Source: Polydactylus sextarius
Lineage: Eukaryota > Chordata > Actinopteri > Polynemidae
Direction of reading: 5' to 3'
Assembly: GCA_016801845.1 (NCBI GenBank)
Contig: CM028923.1
Coordinates: 16,724,679-16,788,678 of the forward strand
Length of the DNA: 64,000 nucleotides
This document shows, piece after piece, positions 25,262 through 36,434 of the stretch. Below the pieces are notes generated by a model. It searched no databases and had not been told where the DNA came from. It worked only from the letters and a program-made list of their open reading frames with translations. A program made the translations under genes and the position numbers. Each line of letters begins with the position of its first letter. The first letter of the stretch is position 1.

Positions 25262-26123
25262 TACAGCTGAAACCAGAAGTTTGCGTACACTATATGAAAA
25301 GACACATACATTTTTTTTCTTTTGGACACTTGTCCTGTGGTCTGACGAAAACAAAATTGAACTGTTTGGCAATAATGACCATTGTTACATTTGTAGGAAA
25401 AAGGGAGAAGCTTGCAAGCCTGAGAACACCATCCCAACTGTGGAATTCAGGGGGCAGCATCATGTTGTGGGGTTGTTTAGGTGCAGGAGGGACTGGTGCA
25501 CTTCACAAAATAGATGGCATCATGAGGAAAGAACATTATGTGGAAATACTGAAGCAACATCTTAAGACATCAGCCAGGAAGTTAAAGCTTGGGCACAAAT
25601 GGATCTTCCAAATGGACAATGACCTTGAAGCAAACTGCCAAACGGGTTACAAAGTGGCTTAAAGATAACAAGTCAATATTTTTGAATGGCCATCACAAAG
25701 CCCTGATCTCAATCCTATTGAAAATTTACGGGCAGAGCTGAAAAGGCATGTGCGAGCAAGGTGGCCGACAAACTTGGCTCAGTTACACCAGTTCGGTCAG
25801 GAGGAATGGGTTAAAATTTCTGCCAACTATTGTGAGAAACTTGTGGAAGAATATCCAAAACGTTTGACCAAAGTCACACAGTTTAAAGGGAATGGTAATA
25901 CTAATGAAATGTATTTAAATTTCCGACTTAGAAGAAAGTAATAAAAAATTGTCTGAAAAATTCTCTCTTATTATTCTGGCATTTAGCAAATAGAAATAAT
26001 TATGGTTATCCTAACTGACCTAAAACAGGAAAAGTTCATTCTGATCTCATGTCAGACATTAAGAATAAATAACGTGTATATGTCTTTTTATATAGTGTAT
26101 GTTAACTTCTGGTTTCAACTGTA
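25262..26123 (+). mobile_element. Tc1/mariner-like element, internally deleted
   Basis: The element occupies 25264-26121 and is flanked by TA dinucleotides (25262-25263 and 26122-26123), the Tc1/mariner target. The terminal inverted repeats are about 47 nt. The left starts CAGCTGAAACCAGAAGTTTG and the right, on the opposite strand, starts CAGTTGAAACCAGAAGTTAA; both continue through ACATACACTATATAAAAAGACAC-like sequence. The length of about 860 bp is roughly half that of an autonomous fish Tc1 element; the missing part is the 5' half of the transposase. TIR divergence and transposase breaks indicate an old, inactive copy. Confidence 0.93.
25318..25941 (+). pseudogene. Tc1-like transposase fragment (catalytic half)
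   Basis: Translation in shifting frames gives the C-terminal DDE half of a Tc1-type transposase. Visible pieces are LWSDENKIELFGNNDHCYIC (second catalytic Asp region), GGSIMLWGCLGAGGTGALHK, KLGHKWIFQMDNDLEAN (third catalytic region) and RARWPTNLAQLHQFGQEEWV near the C-terminus. The N-terminal paired-like DNA-binding domain and the first catalytic Asp are absent. A frameshift separates the pieces (WSDENK in one frame, SIMLWG in another), and a further frame change or stop follows NCQTGYKVA near 25660. The fragment is non-functional. It resembles the Tc1 transposases common in salmonids and zebrafish. Confidence 0.9.
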
Positions 26124-29100
26124 TATGTATGTATGAATGTTGTCCTTGAAAGACACTGAGGCCTGAGACCATCACCTCCTGTGATGGTCCAATAGCAGCC
26201 TGGAAGAGGTTGCGTTGATAATCCCATTCTCATGCATGATCTCTGTGATGCCTGTTTTTTACACTGCGAAACTCCTCTGATTACCTTAGTATCTGTAATC
26301 CATTTTGTCTGACTGATTTCCTGGTTGGAGGCTCGTCTGTGGCTCAGAACATGGACACATCAAGCCTGACCAGACGATTCAGTGAAAACACAGTCAACTA
26401 ATCACTTGATATTAAGACTAAACAATTTCAGAATGGAGAGTCAAGGGACTTGTGATAGTCAGAAGCTTGTGCGCTTGTCCTACATATTTGTGGGAAATGA
26501 CACAAATTGCCCCATTGATGCACATTAGATGCTGAACAGTCGGTTCAGCATCTGATGTGTGTCAATGCAGCAATTGCAAACATTGCTGGTTGCTTGGACA
26601 CTATACCTCTTTACACTGCACTTAACCTCTTTACACTGCACTTAACTTTTACTTCCATCATCCTAAAGATGTCTCTCTCAGTCTTCCTTCATCTTTCTGA
26701 TTCATGACCATCCTGGCGCCACAAACAAGAAGTTTTCTCCTTTTTTTTTCTTCTGTCAAAGCTCCTCAACATTGTGAGCCCATGAACTGGGCTGTTGAAA
26801 CAGATACAACAGGCAGAAAGTTCAAAGTCATTCCTCCAGTTTTTCAGCAAGTGTCCTCTGGTAAATAAAGCCTCCTCTGTGAGGCGGGTCATGCAGCTCC
26901 TGTCGCACTGTCAATGGGAGATGACAGCATATTTCATCACAATGAGATTTCAGATGAAAGCTGCTTGGACTGGGCTCAGGATGCAGAGAAGTCCAGTTAT
27001 TGTCAAAGCCAACAAGTGGCGCCTATGTCCAACAGGTCGACGGCCTGAAACCCAAATGGACCTGGAGTGTCTTCAAACACCGGACTTAATGAAACTCTGC
27101 TCTGCTCTCAGGATAATTACGTGATGTTTTATGAAAGTTAACATGACTCAGGATGAGCTCATTCTTTAGCTTCCTTCCCCCACTGAGAAATTACAGTGTA
27201 CAGAACTGAAGTAAACTAGAGACAATTAGTGGTCGTCTAGTCTGATTAACTTGTGCAACTGACATCATCCCTTCATCATCAGCTCTCAAGTATTTGATTT
27301 AGAAATATTCAACATTTAAGAACAAAGAAGTTTTTAGCACGTTTTGTTTCACACTGACAGATTTTCACTCTGTATTAGATATTCTAATTGCAAGAGACAA
27401 AATAAAACTCCTACAGTCTTTTTGACAGCTGTTTTCTTTCCTAGTTAAAGAAGATGATTAATGGTCTGGCAAAGTTGATGCTTCAGAACCAGAACCAGCT
27501 CTAAACCAGGACCATGCTCCATCAATGGTCCCATTTTCAGGGTGGGGAATTCGTTCTCCCAAAGTGTTTGTGTACACATATGTTTACAATTGTGGAAACA
27601 ACATCACGGCAACAAAGATGCAATGAAATGAAATATGACTACATATTTCATTACATATAGCACCATATTACACATTAAATGTTTACCACTACAATTAACC
27701 TGTCAACATCAGCAGCTAAAATTTTCATTGACTTGACCCAGTCTAAACTCAGTTTTGCAACATCCTTTGAATGCATCATGTCGCAGCATGTTTTTTCCTT
27801 CACCGTGGGCTATCATTCTCCACCTGCTGATCACCTGGTGTTTTTGCCTTGCAGTGGTTTTCAGTTCCGTTTCCTCCAGTCCTTTATTACAGTTGCAGTG
27901 CCAGGCTTTGGCCACTAGATATCACCGTTTAGCCTGAACATAAGGCCTTTTCTGGCACAAATGACTCGGTTCTTCAGAAAACTGTTTCCTGATTCGTCGC
28001 ACAAAATCTCTGTGTTCTGGGCGGCAGAAAATGATTCACCTTTCACAGCAGCCGTACGTGTGTGTTTCCACGTCTTTATGAAGCTGGGCTGTAGCTGGTC
28101 ACGGTGATCCTCTGTAAAAGCTGTTAAAGCTTTGTTGATCTTTGTGATTACATGTCATCTTGGCTCCGGCAGGTCCGAAGATTTGTGGGAGGTTCTGAGA
28201 AACATTAACGCGAGGGAAAGCGTTTGGCTGGTCGGACGGAGCTTTTAGCACATTCCTGTGCAACAGAACGTAGACGTGGTCTGGGTTCAGTCCTGGTTTG
28301 TCCCCGCTTCGCTCTATTCCTGAAAAAAAAAAAAAAACTGGGCACACTTCACGCCAGTCAATCAAACGAGCTGAATCTGAGTCAGCAGGTTGTGGATTGT
28401 GCCACGCTGCCGATAGCTGAGCTGGCTGTTGCTCGTCTCGCTGTCTCCACTCTGAAGAAAGGTACTTCTGTGCTGAGAACATGTTCTGTGTTTTTTCTCT
28501 GTAAGGAAACCTTACAGGAAAATCCTGACCTCCACTTGGAGCGTCACAAAGATTATTTAAACGCCAGCTCGCCACGGTGGTAATGATTATGAGTTGTTTT
28601 AGACCTCTACTAAAATATGATGAGCTTACTGAAGATTTTATGTGACAAGTCCAACCACATTATTTGGTTGACCCCCAACTTTTTATAATAACTATAACAT
28701 ATAACCGTCATTGCAGCAGTGGAGAAGCAGTATGAACACTAAGAACTCATTTCAACCAGTATGAAATCGATTCATTTAAACTGACATGTTGCAATTTGTG
28801 AATTCACTCATGGAAGAAAAATAAATTAGTTCAACTCTGATGAAGTTTTACAGCTAACTAACATCATGTCATAGTATAAAAGGCTCTGACATCTCAGTTT
28901 AAAGACAATTTTGAGGCAGAGTGTGTTCTTAGACTTTGCTAATCTATTGTGGGGTAAAGGCTATGCTAACTTACAGGCTTCCTTACTGTTAGCAAACTAA
29001 GCTGCTTGATGGACTATTAAGCCTGTATAATCATATCATGTATGTTGATAGCTAGCATGTTACCAGTTTGCTCAACCACAAAGTGGTGAGGTAATTTTGA

Positions 29101-29940
29101 AAAATCCTATCGTGGGAAGCAAAGTTTGTTTACAAAGTTTCTTTGTGAATTTTGGGCTTGATTTGAAAAATGTTTTACAGCTAACTAGCTAACTAAGCCC
29201 CTGTCATAATATAAACTAACCTTAAAATTTTGAGACATAAACACTCTTTCTATAACTGCATTAAACTAATCTAGCTAACTAAACTGCAGTTGTCAAACCA
29301 GACTGCCTATAGGGATATTGAAAGCTAGAAAGTAAGGAAAATAATAAGCATATTTGATTAGATTTTATTGTTGTTGTCATAAATGTGATTATTACGCACC
29401 TTGTCAAGTTCTGCTGTATGTAGATGAAAAATGTGGAAGTTGATTGATTTAATTCTCCATATTGAAGTATCTGTAAAACCTTGACAGCATGGCAGAGACT
29501 TGACCAAATCCACTTGTGTATGATCATCATGGTGGTTCGATGGTTTCAAAAGTGTCAGTCCATGTCTTTTGAGCAGGTTGAAAAATAACTTTCTCTCCTT
29601 TAGGACAATTATCGTTTCCACCTTCCACCTCCTCCACATCCATCAGCCTGTTGATCTGGTCTGTCATCATCTCCACTTGCCAGCTGCTTCCTTGGGCTCT
29701 CACACTGACGGCCTTTATGCCCTGTGGATTTTGTGTCTCGAGGCTTTTTGCCACTTTGCCCACAGAGCATTCTTGGAAGGCCAGGGGGGATCCACAAAGC
29801 CTCCCGGCTGCCTTAAGCCTTCGGCCTGCACCACAGAACACTAAACCTGGCAGGGGCTGAGACCAGACTGTGGTCAGGTCCAACCCCTGGAGTTGGAGTC
29901 AGGACTCCCCCCTGAGGCAAGAGAGGTGGAGCTGCTCTGG
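26124..29940. other. Gene-free stretch with a strong hairpin
   Basis: No gene is accepted. The interval includes a 71-nt hairpin at 26505-26575 (own entry), a 20-bp direct tandem duplication of about CTCTTTACACTGCACTTAAC at 26607-26648, and a pair of diverged blocks beginning TTTTACAGCTAACTA near 28848 and 29173 that look like an old local duplication. Minus-strand frames of 158 codons (28099-28575) and 118 codons (29527-29883) have no recognised domain and no splice or start context that supports them. Confidence 0.45.
26505..26575 (+). other. Pre-miRNA-like hairpin
   Basis: The arm 26513-26537 pairs with 26543-26567 across 25 consecutive base pairs around a 5-nt loop (AGTCG): 22 are Watson-Crick and 3 are G.U on the plus strand. 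After a 2x2 internal loop, AATTGC (26505-26510) pairs with GCAATT (26570-26575). Size and shape fit a small microRNA precursor, but the loop is short and the sequence matches no microRNA I know. It could equally be a fold-back transposon remnant. Confidence 0.5.
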
Positions 29941-30656
29941 ACTAATGTGTGTTTACATACATTTACAAGTATGTGTCATTCATGTATAGCTATTTGTCAA
30001 GAAAATGTCCTTGGACAAAATCAGGTACCAGCAATAAAGTTGGATTCTCAAAGTTGTTTCTCATTTTTTGTTTATTTCCATGTAGAGAATCAATCTCAGG
30101 TGTCCACAAGGACATGATAATGGCTCCAAAGAATCCACTTAGAGACGCTAACAAGTGGGTCCACAACCAGATCATGTTGACTTTCCTCATATTGACAATG
30201 ATGTCCATGTCCATGTACAGCTACTGGCTCCAAAGTGTCCATGTAGAAATCCTAACACTTGCCAGGGGAACAATTGTTGACAGCAATGAAACAAAGATGT
30301 CCACATAGAGACAGTAACAACTCCAGGTGTCCATGAGGACATGATACTGGCTCTAAGGAGTTCATATGTTGACCATATGTTAAGGAGAGAGCAGAAGAGA
30401 CCAGAAAAACTCCATGTGGTCCTAAACCTGATGATGGGACTCCCAAATGTCCTCATGGTGACGATGATGACAGTGGGATGTCCCTTACTGACTTCCAGAT
30501 GTCCATGCACAGATAATGGCTCCAACATGTCTATGTAAAGATGATATTGACCCCAGATGTCCATGTGTTGACAATAACAACTCTGTGGTGTCCATGTAGA
30601 GCCCAGGGGGTTTTTATGGAGTTAAGGGACCATAATGACTTCCACATATGATGTGT
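29941..30656 (+). repeat. Degenerate minisatellite, left part
   Basis: Irregular units of roughly 30-36 bp share the core GTCCATGTAGAGA followed by an AT-rich spacer and GGCTCCA or ACTCCAG. Clear units lie between about 30100 and 30600, for example AGATGTCCATGCACAGATAA, ACATGTCTATGTAAAGATGA and AGATGTCCATGTGTTGACAA in succession. Units are heavily diverged, so the array is old. The long open frames that span it on both strands are by-products of the repetition. The array resumes at 31725 after an inserted repeat. Confidence 0.65.
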
Positions 30657-31710
30657 ATGTAAAGTAAAAATGTATTTGTATAGCGCTTTTCACAGACAGA
30701 ATAGTCACAAAGTGCTTCACAGTGGCAGGATTGTTAAAAGACTAAAAACACAGTATCACAGTAAGAAATAAGACGGAAGATAAAAGAATGGATATACGAG
30801 ATTAGCCAAAAGCTATTTTTAAAAAACGTAGCTGCCTTTTAAAACAGTCTACAGAGATGGCAAACCTGAGATTGATAGGTTGGGCATTCGTTCACAATTT
30901 AGGGGCAATTGTCTCAAAAGCACAATCACCACAGGTCTTCAGGCAGGTACGCAGAACAGACAGAAGTTATGACTGCCAGACTTAAAAAAGCGTGCCGGCA
31001 TTTGGGGGTGAATTAAGTCGGCTAGATAGGCATTTAAACTGAATTTTAAACTGAATCCTGTACTGTACGGGGAGCCACTGGAAGGAGCTGAGAATGGGAG
31101 TAATGTGGGAGTATCTGCTTGACCTGGTGAGAAGCCTAGAAGCAGAATTTTGAATGGACTGTAAGTGAGAGAGGACAGATTTGTTAATGTGTTACATTCC
31201 CTTTTTTGTCCAGGGGAGATGGGTCATAACAATAATAAAAAAAAAATAACCGGGCCAACAAAATACAACTTTCCAATAAAATCACCACTACTACAAACTA
31301 GGTGAACAACACTTAACACTAAACACTTGAACACCCTCCTGTAGACAGGAGTAACAGCAATCGCTTAAGACTCAAAATTCCAAACAGTCGACTCAGTCTG
31401 GTTTCTCTTGGCTGAGCACAGGTGTGCCCAGCCCCTTCTGCAGCAAATCCGTGCTCAGCATACCTGCTCTGGGAGATGACACAATGGAGGAGAGAGAGAG
31501 AGAGAGAGCACACCCACAATCCAAAATACACAGCTTAGCTAACGGTTCATGTGGCCCTTAGGGCCATAATGTAAGGGAAGAGAATAGAGCGTTGCAATAA
31601 TCAATGCACAAAGAGATGAAAGATTCTCAAGAAGCAACTCTTGTTCTGTGTAAGACACCATAGACCTCAGTTTGCTAATGTTACACAGATGGAAAAAAAC
31701 ATGTTTTACT
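30657..31710 (+). mobile_element. Interspersed repeat, itself interrupted
   Basis: Words such as TTTGTATAGCGCTTTTCACA, AAAGTGCTTCACAGTGG, GGGGAGCCACTGGAAGGAGC, TTTTGAATGGACTGTAAG and GAGCGTTGCAATAATCAATG are characteristic of a long, very abundant teleost repeat whose class I cannot fix from memory. It sits inside the minisatellite (29941-30656 and 31725-32090) and is broken at about 31190 by a second insertion (31191-31574), after which the repeat resumes with GGGAAGAGAATAGAGCG. Confidence 0.6.
31191..31574. mobile_element. Nested insertion of about 384 bp
   Basis: Starts GTTACATTCCC and ends AATGTAA, giving a short inverted TTACATT terminus. It contains a (GA)n microsatellite at 31488-31507. 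It separates two parts of a recognisable teleost repeat, which implies insertion. No target-site duplication was found, and the family is not recognised. Confidence 0.4.
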
Positions 31711-31724
31711 TAACTGTTTGATAT

Positions 31725-32090
31725 GAGATGATATTGACACCTAGATGTTTGCGTGCAGGTGATGATAACTCCATGTATCTCTATGTAACTCCCGGTGTTC
31801 ACATAGTGACCCTAATAAATGTCCACATGGTGATATTAACACCTTGTAACAAGAAGTTGTCTCCTTCATAGCTTTTACCGACTCTCAGGTGTCCATGCAC
31901 AGAAGATAATGGCTCCTGTATTTTCCATGTAGAAATGTATTGATACCATCTATTAAGTCCTAGGTGTCCTCAAAGAGACAACAGCTGTCTCCTTAGTTCT
32001 TGTAGAGATGTAGTAAATTCAGGGTATCTGATTAGAGACATTACAGTCATTGATTACTGGGCGTCCATACAGAGGCAATAATAGACTAAT
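31725..32090 (+). repeat. Degenerate minisatellite, right part
   Basis: Continues the units of the left part: CTCAGGTGTCCATGCACAGA, TTTTCCATGTAGAAATG, CTAGGTGTCCTCAAAGAGAC and GGGCGTCCATACAGAGGCAA, at similar spacing and divergence. The array was presumably continuous before the 1-kb repeat at 30657-31710 landed in it. Confidence 0.55.
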
Positions 32091-33084
32091 GGTTCACGCC
32101 AGGACCCAATTTTTTTCACACCAATACTGTGTCTTTGAGAGTCCCTTTAAAAACACCCTGGTTTTACTTTCTAAGTTGCTCAAAGTGAGCGTCATGAGCA
32201 GGCCTGCACTTCATGAAAACTTGTTTCATGTGCAGAGAGAAGTCTCCAGTATTTCAAACATTTATGTCGGACCAGAGCACAGCCAGTTTTATTTAATAGT
32301 CTCTGACTTCTTGCCGATGCCGCTCTCACAATGAGCTCCACTGGGAAGCACTAACTTTTAACTTTCTGTGGAGTCGGAGAGCTCGAAAACCCTGAGAACA
32401 CTGAGACGTATTTCTAAACAGTCTTTTAATTCCCACAATAAAAACTACAGTATATAGTGAGCGTCTTTGTATGGAATTGATTTTTGAAGCTATAACCTGT
32501 TTCCTGTCAGAAGTGCTCTTTAAGGAGCTGCTCACAAATAATGGAAAATGTTGCTGCTAAGCGAGCGCTAATAGTTGAATCCGGCTCATAAACATGCGGC
32601 TGTATATTAGAATTTAATTAACCGTCAGAATCACCAGCTTCAGTCCCATTTTTCTGCTGTTTGGTTTGGAGCGAGTCGCACATAGCTCGGGGTGAAGTCA
32701 GCACAGACTCTGGCTTTTTCTCTTCATGTATCTGTAATGATTTTACATGTTTATGACTGTGACTCATTGAAAAGAATGTTTTCCATCACTGAGTGAGGTC
32801 TTTTCTCTGCAGCCACCCACTGCTCCGTCTCCTCTGCACACACCCAGTTAACGCCCATCGGACCCTGAGGTACCTCCAGCCTGCTCCCAGCACGCCGCCC
32901 GATAACAAGCCAAACATCGGCTAATAATGAGCTTCTAACTTTTTTAACTGAAAGGCAGAACAGGCAGAGCTCATGTTGGCCCAGTTGGACAAAGTCCAGC
33001 TCAGAGTCTGATTTATTTATACACAACCATTCACCAAGGTTTGCGCAGATCTGAACATTGACTGAGATGTGAAAATGGTAGGAG
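32091..33084. other. Gene-free stretch with CNE-like sequence
   Basis: No exon is supported. About 32220-32345 and 32560-32740 carry clustered ATTTAATT/TAATTAA cores in otherwise mixed-composition DNA, the appearance of vertebrate conserved non-coding elements. The 125-codon minus-strand frame at 32751-33128 has no recognised domain. Confidence 0.45.
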
Positions 33085-33245
33085 ACTTCAAGGTCAACCC
33101 AGAACACCCTGCACAGGTTATATCTCATCTGGTCTGGGAACAGATCAGGATCTTCCAGGAGGAGCTGAATCTGGAGCTTGTTGACCTGTTAAGACCTAAC
33201 CCTGGAGCAGAGGTTGAATATGGGTGGCAGATGCTCCTCATAGTT
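33085..33245 (+). mobile_element. LINE 3'-end fragment (Rex3/RTE-like), second copy
   Basis: GGAGACTTCAAGG, TATATCTCATCTGGTCTGGG, TTCCAGGAGGAGCTGAAT and GTTGACCTGTTAAGACC follow the order of the same consensus seen at 20431-20560 and extend further 5'. It is strongly diverged, and no intact reading frame remains. Confidence 0.5.
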
Positions 33246-33499
33246 GTCCGTCTTGTTTGTCCAGCAACTAACTCTTTGATTGTTTGGTCCAAAACACAAG
33301 TTGTCTTGTCTGATAAATCACCAGTGTCCTGATGTCTTTGTAGTGGAACTAAAACTACCTCCCTCTGACATACAAAGTTTGAAATGGACAGATTCCTTTG
33401 TATACTCAGGTCAGGCAGCCCAAGCTGCCAGAACCCTATTGAATTCCTGGATGTTCTTCTTCCAAGGAAGTCCTACTTCCCATGCCTGAAAAATGACCA

Positions 33500-34340
33500 A
33501 ATTTTGCACGAAGGTTCAGTCCCATGCCAGACTGCCTCTGCTGCAAAAACAGGTCAATAGTCCAGATGGTGGCGCTACAGCAAGCTGTTAAAGTTCAAAA
33601 TTTTGAAAATTCACCAAAATATTGCCCTAATACTATAGAAACTGTTGTACATTTAAACCTGTTGTAAATTATGAAGTCTATCACTTTTCAAAAACTAAAA
33701 AACTTATTAAACCTATCTCCTCCCCACAGCTGACACCAAACTTGCTACAGAGCATCTTCAGTCTGTCCCACACAAATCATTCACACAGATTGCTGATTTA
33801 TTGAAAATTAAGTCTACAGTGCATCAAAACGTTTGACCGTAAACTACATTTTAAACATATACTTGCAAATTCTCGTTAATTTCATTTTAAATGTTCATCG
33901 AAAACATGACTATATTGTGGACTCGTGGTAGATAATGTTTGGAAAATATCAGCATTTTATCTCAAAAATTGAATTTTTTACAGCATTTTGAATTTCACTC
34001 TCATGCGAACAATTTGAGTCAATGCCAAAATTGCATTTATGGAGCCAGTAAATCATTTAATTTTTTTTAATTTAAAGACAAATGACCAACATCTCCATGC
34101 TGTCTAGATGCAATTTGTGTATTTTTGTCTTAATAACTGAATTTTTGACAGTTGTTTGAAATCTGCTTTTAGCTTTTATGCACCAGCAGCTGCTGTCAAT
34201 TTGTGAAGCTACAAACAATATTTCCTGTATCAATTAGCTCTGTGAAGTAGAGGATGGTTTCTGGTGCTGAAGATTATGAGTTCCAGCCTCAACTTGTGCA
34301 AATTTCACATTTTTGCCTAAAATTGCCCGGCCCCTGACCA
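33500..34340 (+). repeat. Probable diverged interspersed repeat
   Basis: TCCAGATGGTGGCGCTACAG and the following AT-rich text with CAGCATCTTCAGTCTGTCCC resemble a common fish non-autonomous repeat built around a TGGTGGCGCTA word. Ends are not resolved and the call rests on resemblance from memory. Confidence 0.3.
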
Positions 34341-35222
34341 TTTCTGCACTATAATTTATTTTATTTTTCTATCTGGAATTGATTGAACAAAGCCTTTTTT
34401 AGGTGGTTGAACCTTTTATGTCTTTGGAACAAACTTTCCACTGTGCGTTCAGGTCAGGTTCGATCAAATCCAGACTGAAAACACAGTTTAATCACATTGA
34501 TCCTGGTAATTAACATTATTACCAGTACGCTAACCAGCTAGCTATGTCTGGTCTTGTAATAATCGATCTTCAGTCTGTTGTGAAGACGTAGCAGCTCACA
34601 GGATAAATCTACAATCACCACCATGTGCTCCTGACAAGAAACATGTAGAAATAATTACTTTCAGACGTGTGATCTTCATCAGGTTCACTGTAGTGTTGAA
34701 TACATGTTGGTCCAATAATAACACGAAATTATTCATTGTTAAATTGTTGTTGGCAGCTCAGCTCTTTCAGGTATTTTACCGTCTTTAAGTGGAAAATTGC
34801 TCATCAATTTCCCTAATTGTGGTTCTGTGACCAATATAACTAAATTAATAATTCATTGTTTGTTTAACGTACAGTTTCCTGGTTTTGTGTGGATACAGTG
34901 AAACCAGAAAAAACCTTCACACCAGTCGTCCTTTTGTTCTTCAGGTCAGATGTTTTTATGAGAAGTACCACACCTTCATGTCCTGAACAACACTGCCATC
35001 GTGCGGACAGAAGGTGCAACATCATGTTGAGACCTGCAGAGGTCAAAGGTCATGGTCGGACAACTCAATCGTCTTTATCAACCTCCAAATAAATCGTAGT
35101 CAGATAAACAATGTGTGTGGTTAAATCAACAGATCAGTGTTTTTCAGTTCTGGTTAAAAGGCTCCTGGAAACAAGCTGATGGTCTGATTTTCTGCTGGAG
35201 CAGGAAGACACCTCAGACGTCA

Positions 35223-35991
35223 GGTCAGGTCAGTGATGTAGTTCGGTCTCGAGACCGATTTTTGGGGTCTCGGCCTTGTAACTTTTACAGAGCAAAACTG
35301 CAAAAACATCACAGAACAAGAAACATTCTGCTGTATGCCAATTTGTCCAAAAACTTTCTTGGAGGCTTATTGGACAGCATGTACCTACAGGTTCAAGTCA
35401 TTTTTAGTGATGTTGATATTGAAGTGTAAATACCACAGTGGGACAGGTCATTTTCAGTTTATCCTTTAACAGATGCATCATAAGCTTTAGTATAGTTATA
35501 ATTTAACTAAATGAGGTGTTTTGCATTTATTAGGAAGCATGGTCTTGGAGGTAAAAATCAAACTGGAGACTCACTCTCTTCAAGGGATCATTAAGTAGCT
35601 ATATTCATAGGTTACCACCATCTGTTACCACCAGCCCCTGTTCTTTCTATAAGAGACTTAACATGAAAATCTTCCTGGTACATCCCGTCTCTTACCCTTG
35701 ATGAGTTCTGATAAAATGGGCATAGGAGACGATTGCTGAGAATATTGTTTTCCATGAGGCCTAGAGAGAGTGTCACGCTTATGAAATTTAGGCCTTAAGT
35801 ATAATTTTGCCAAATCTGGGTGATTTAATCATGAATGTTTTAACTAGTCATGACACAAGGCCTTTTTTCCTACACGTGTAATCATGTCATATCAGTTCTA
35901 AACTAGTCTGTTTTTAGTCTTATTCTCGATACTCTCTGGTCTCAGCAGTTTTGGTCTCGGTTAAGGTGGTCTTGACAACACTGAGTCAGGT
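35223..35991. mobile_element. Non-autonomous hAT-like element with 8-bp TSD
   Basis: The element is 35231-35983 (753 bp). It begins CAGTGATGTAGTTCGGTCTC and, on the opposite strand, its other end begins CAGTGTTGTCAAGACCACC. Both ends continue into runs of GGTCTCG/GAGACC words, a pattern typical of an abundant fish hAT-type MITE. The flanking octamers are GGTCAGGT (35223-35230) and AGTCAGGT (35984-35991), 7 of 8 identical. No transposase sequence is visible inside. Confidence 0.75.
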
Positions 35992-36434
35992 TCAGCAGGA
36001 CTTGAAAACAGTTTTAGTTTATTTTGGTGCTGATCTATTTTTTTAAAGCTCTTAACGTTAACGACAGGAGGTGATGTCGCGATCGATTAAATCCTGAACT
36101 AAATAAACTTTTACTGTTCAAATCAAAAACATTTCACAACATAAATGTTAAAACACTTTTCGTAACTGGAGAAAATAAACCGCTAATGTTACTTTAAACG
36201 CAAGTTCTTTCTGTGTGACATTTTAAGCTTCTTTAATTATAACATCTACGTTAACTTTTAATTAAATCATTTGGGTTTCAAAGTTTTATTTCCCTGAATT
36301 AAAAAAAAAAAATCTCCAATTTAGCCTCTGAAAGTAAAACTACTATCAAATTCTAAGTCAACCTTTATGTTGAAACAGTAAAAAAATGGAAGAAATTACA
36401 AATAGTCTGGTCTTAGTCTTTTATTATTTAGAAT

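Noticed and set aside
28099..28583. Overlapping 158-codon (minus) and 119-codon (plus) frames
   Set aside because: They overlap on opposite strands, neither resembles a known protein, and a poly(A) run interrupts the region; neither is supported.
29527..29883. 118-codon minus-strand frame with fairly normal composition
   Set aside because: It looked protein-like around KVAKSLETQNPQGIKAVSVR, but I recognise no family and found no flanking splice signals; a protein search would decide.
30187..30564. 125-codon minus-strand frame
   Set aside because: It arises from the degenerate minisatellite, whose units keep several frames open.
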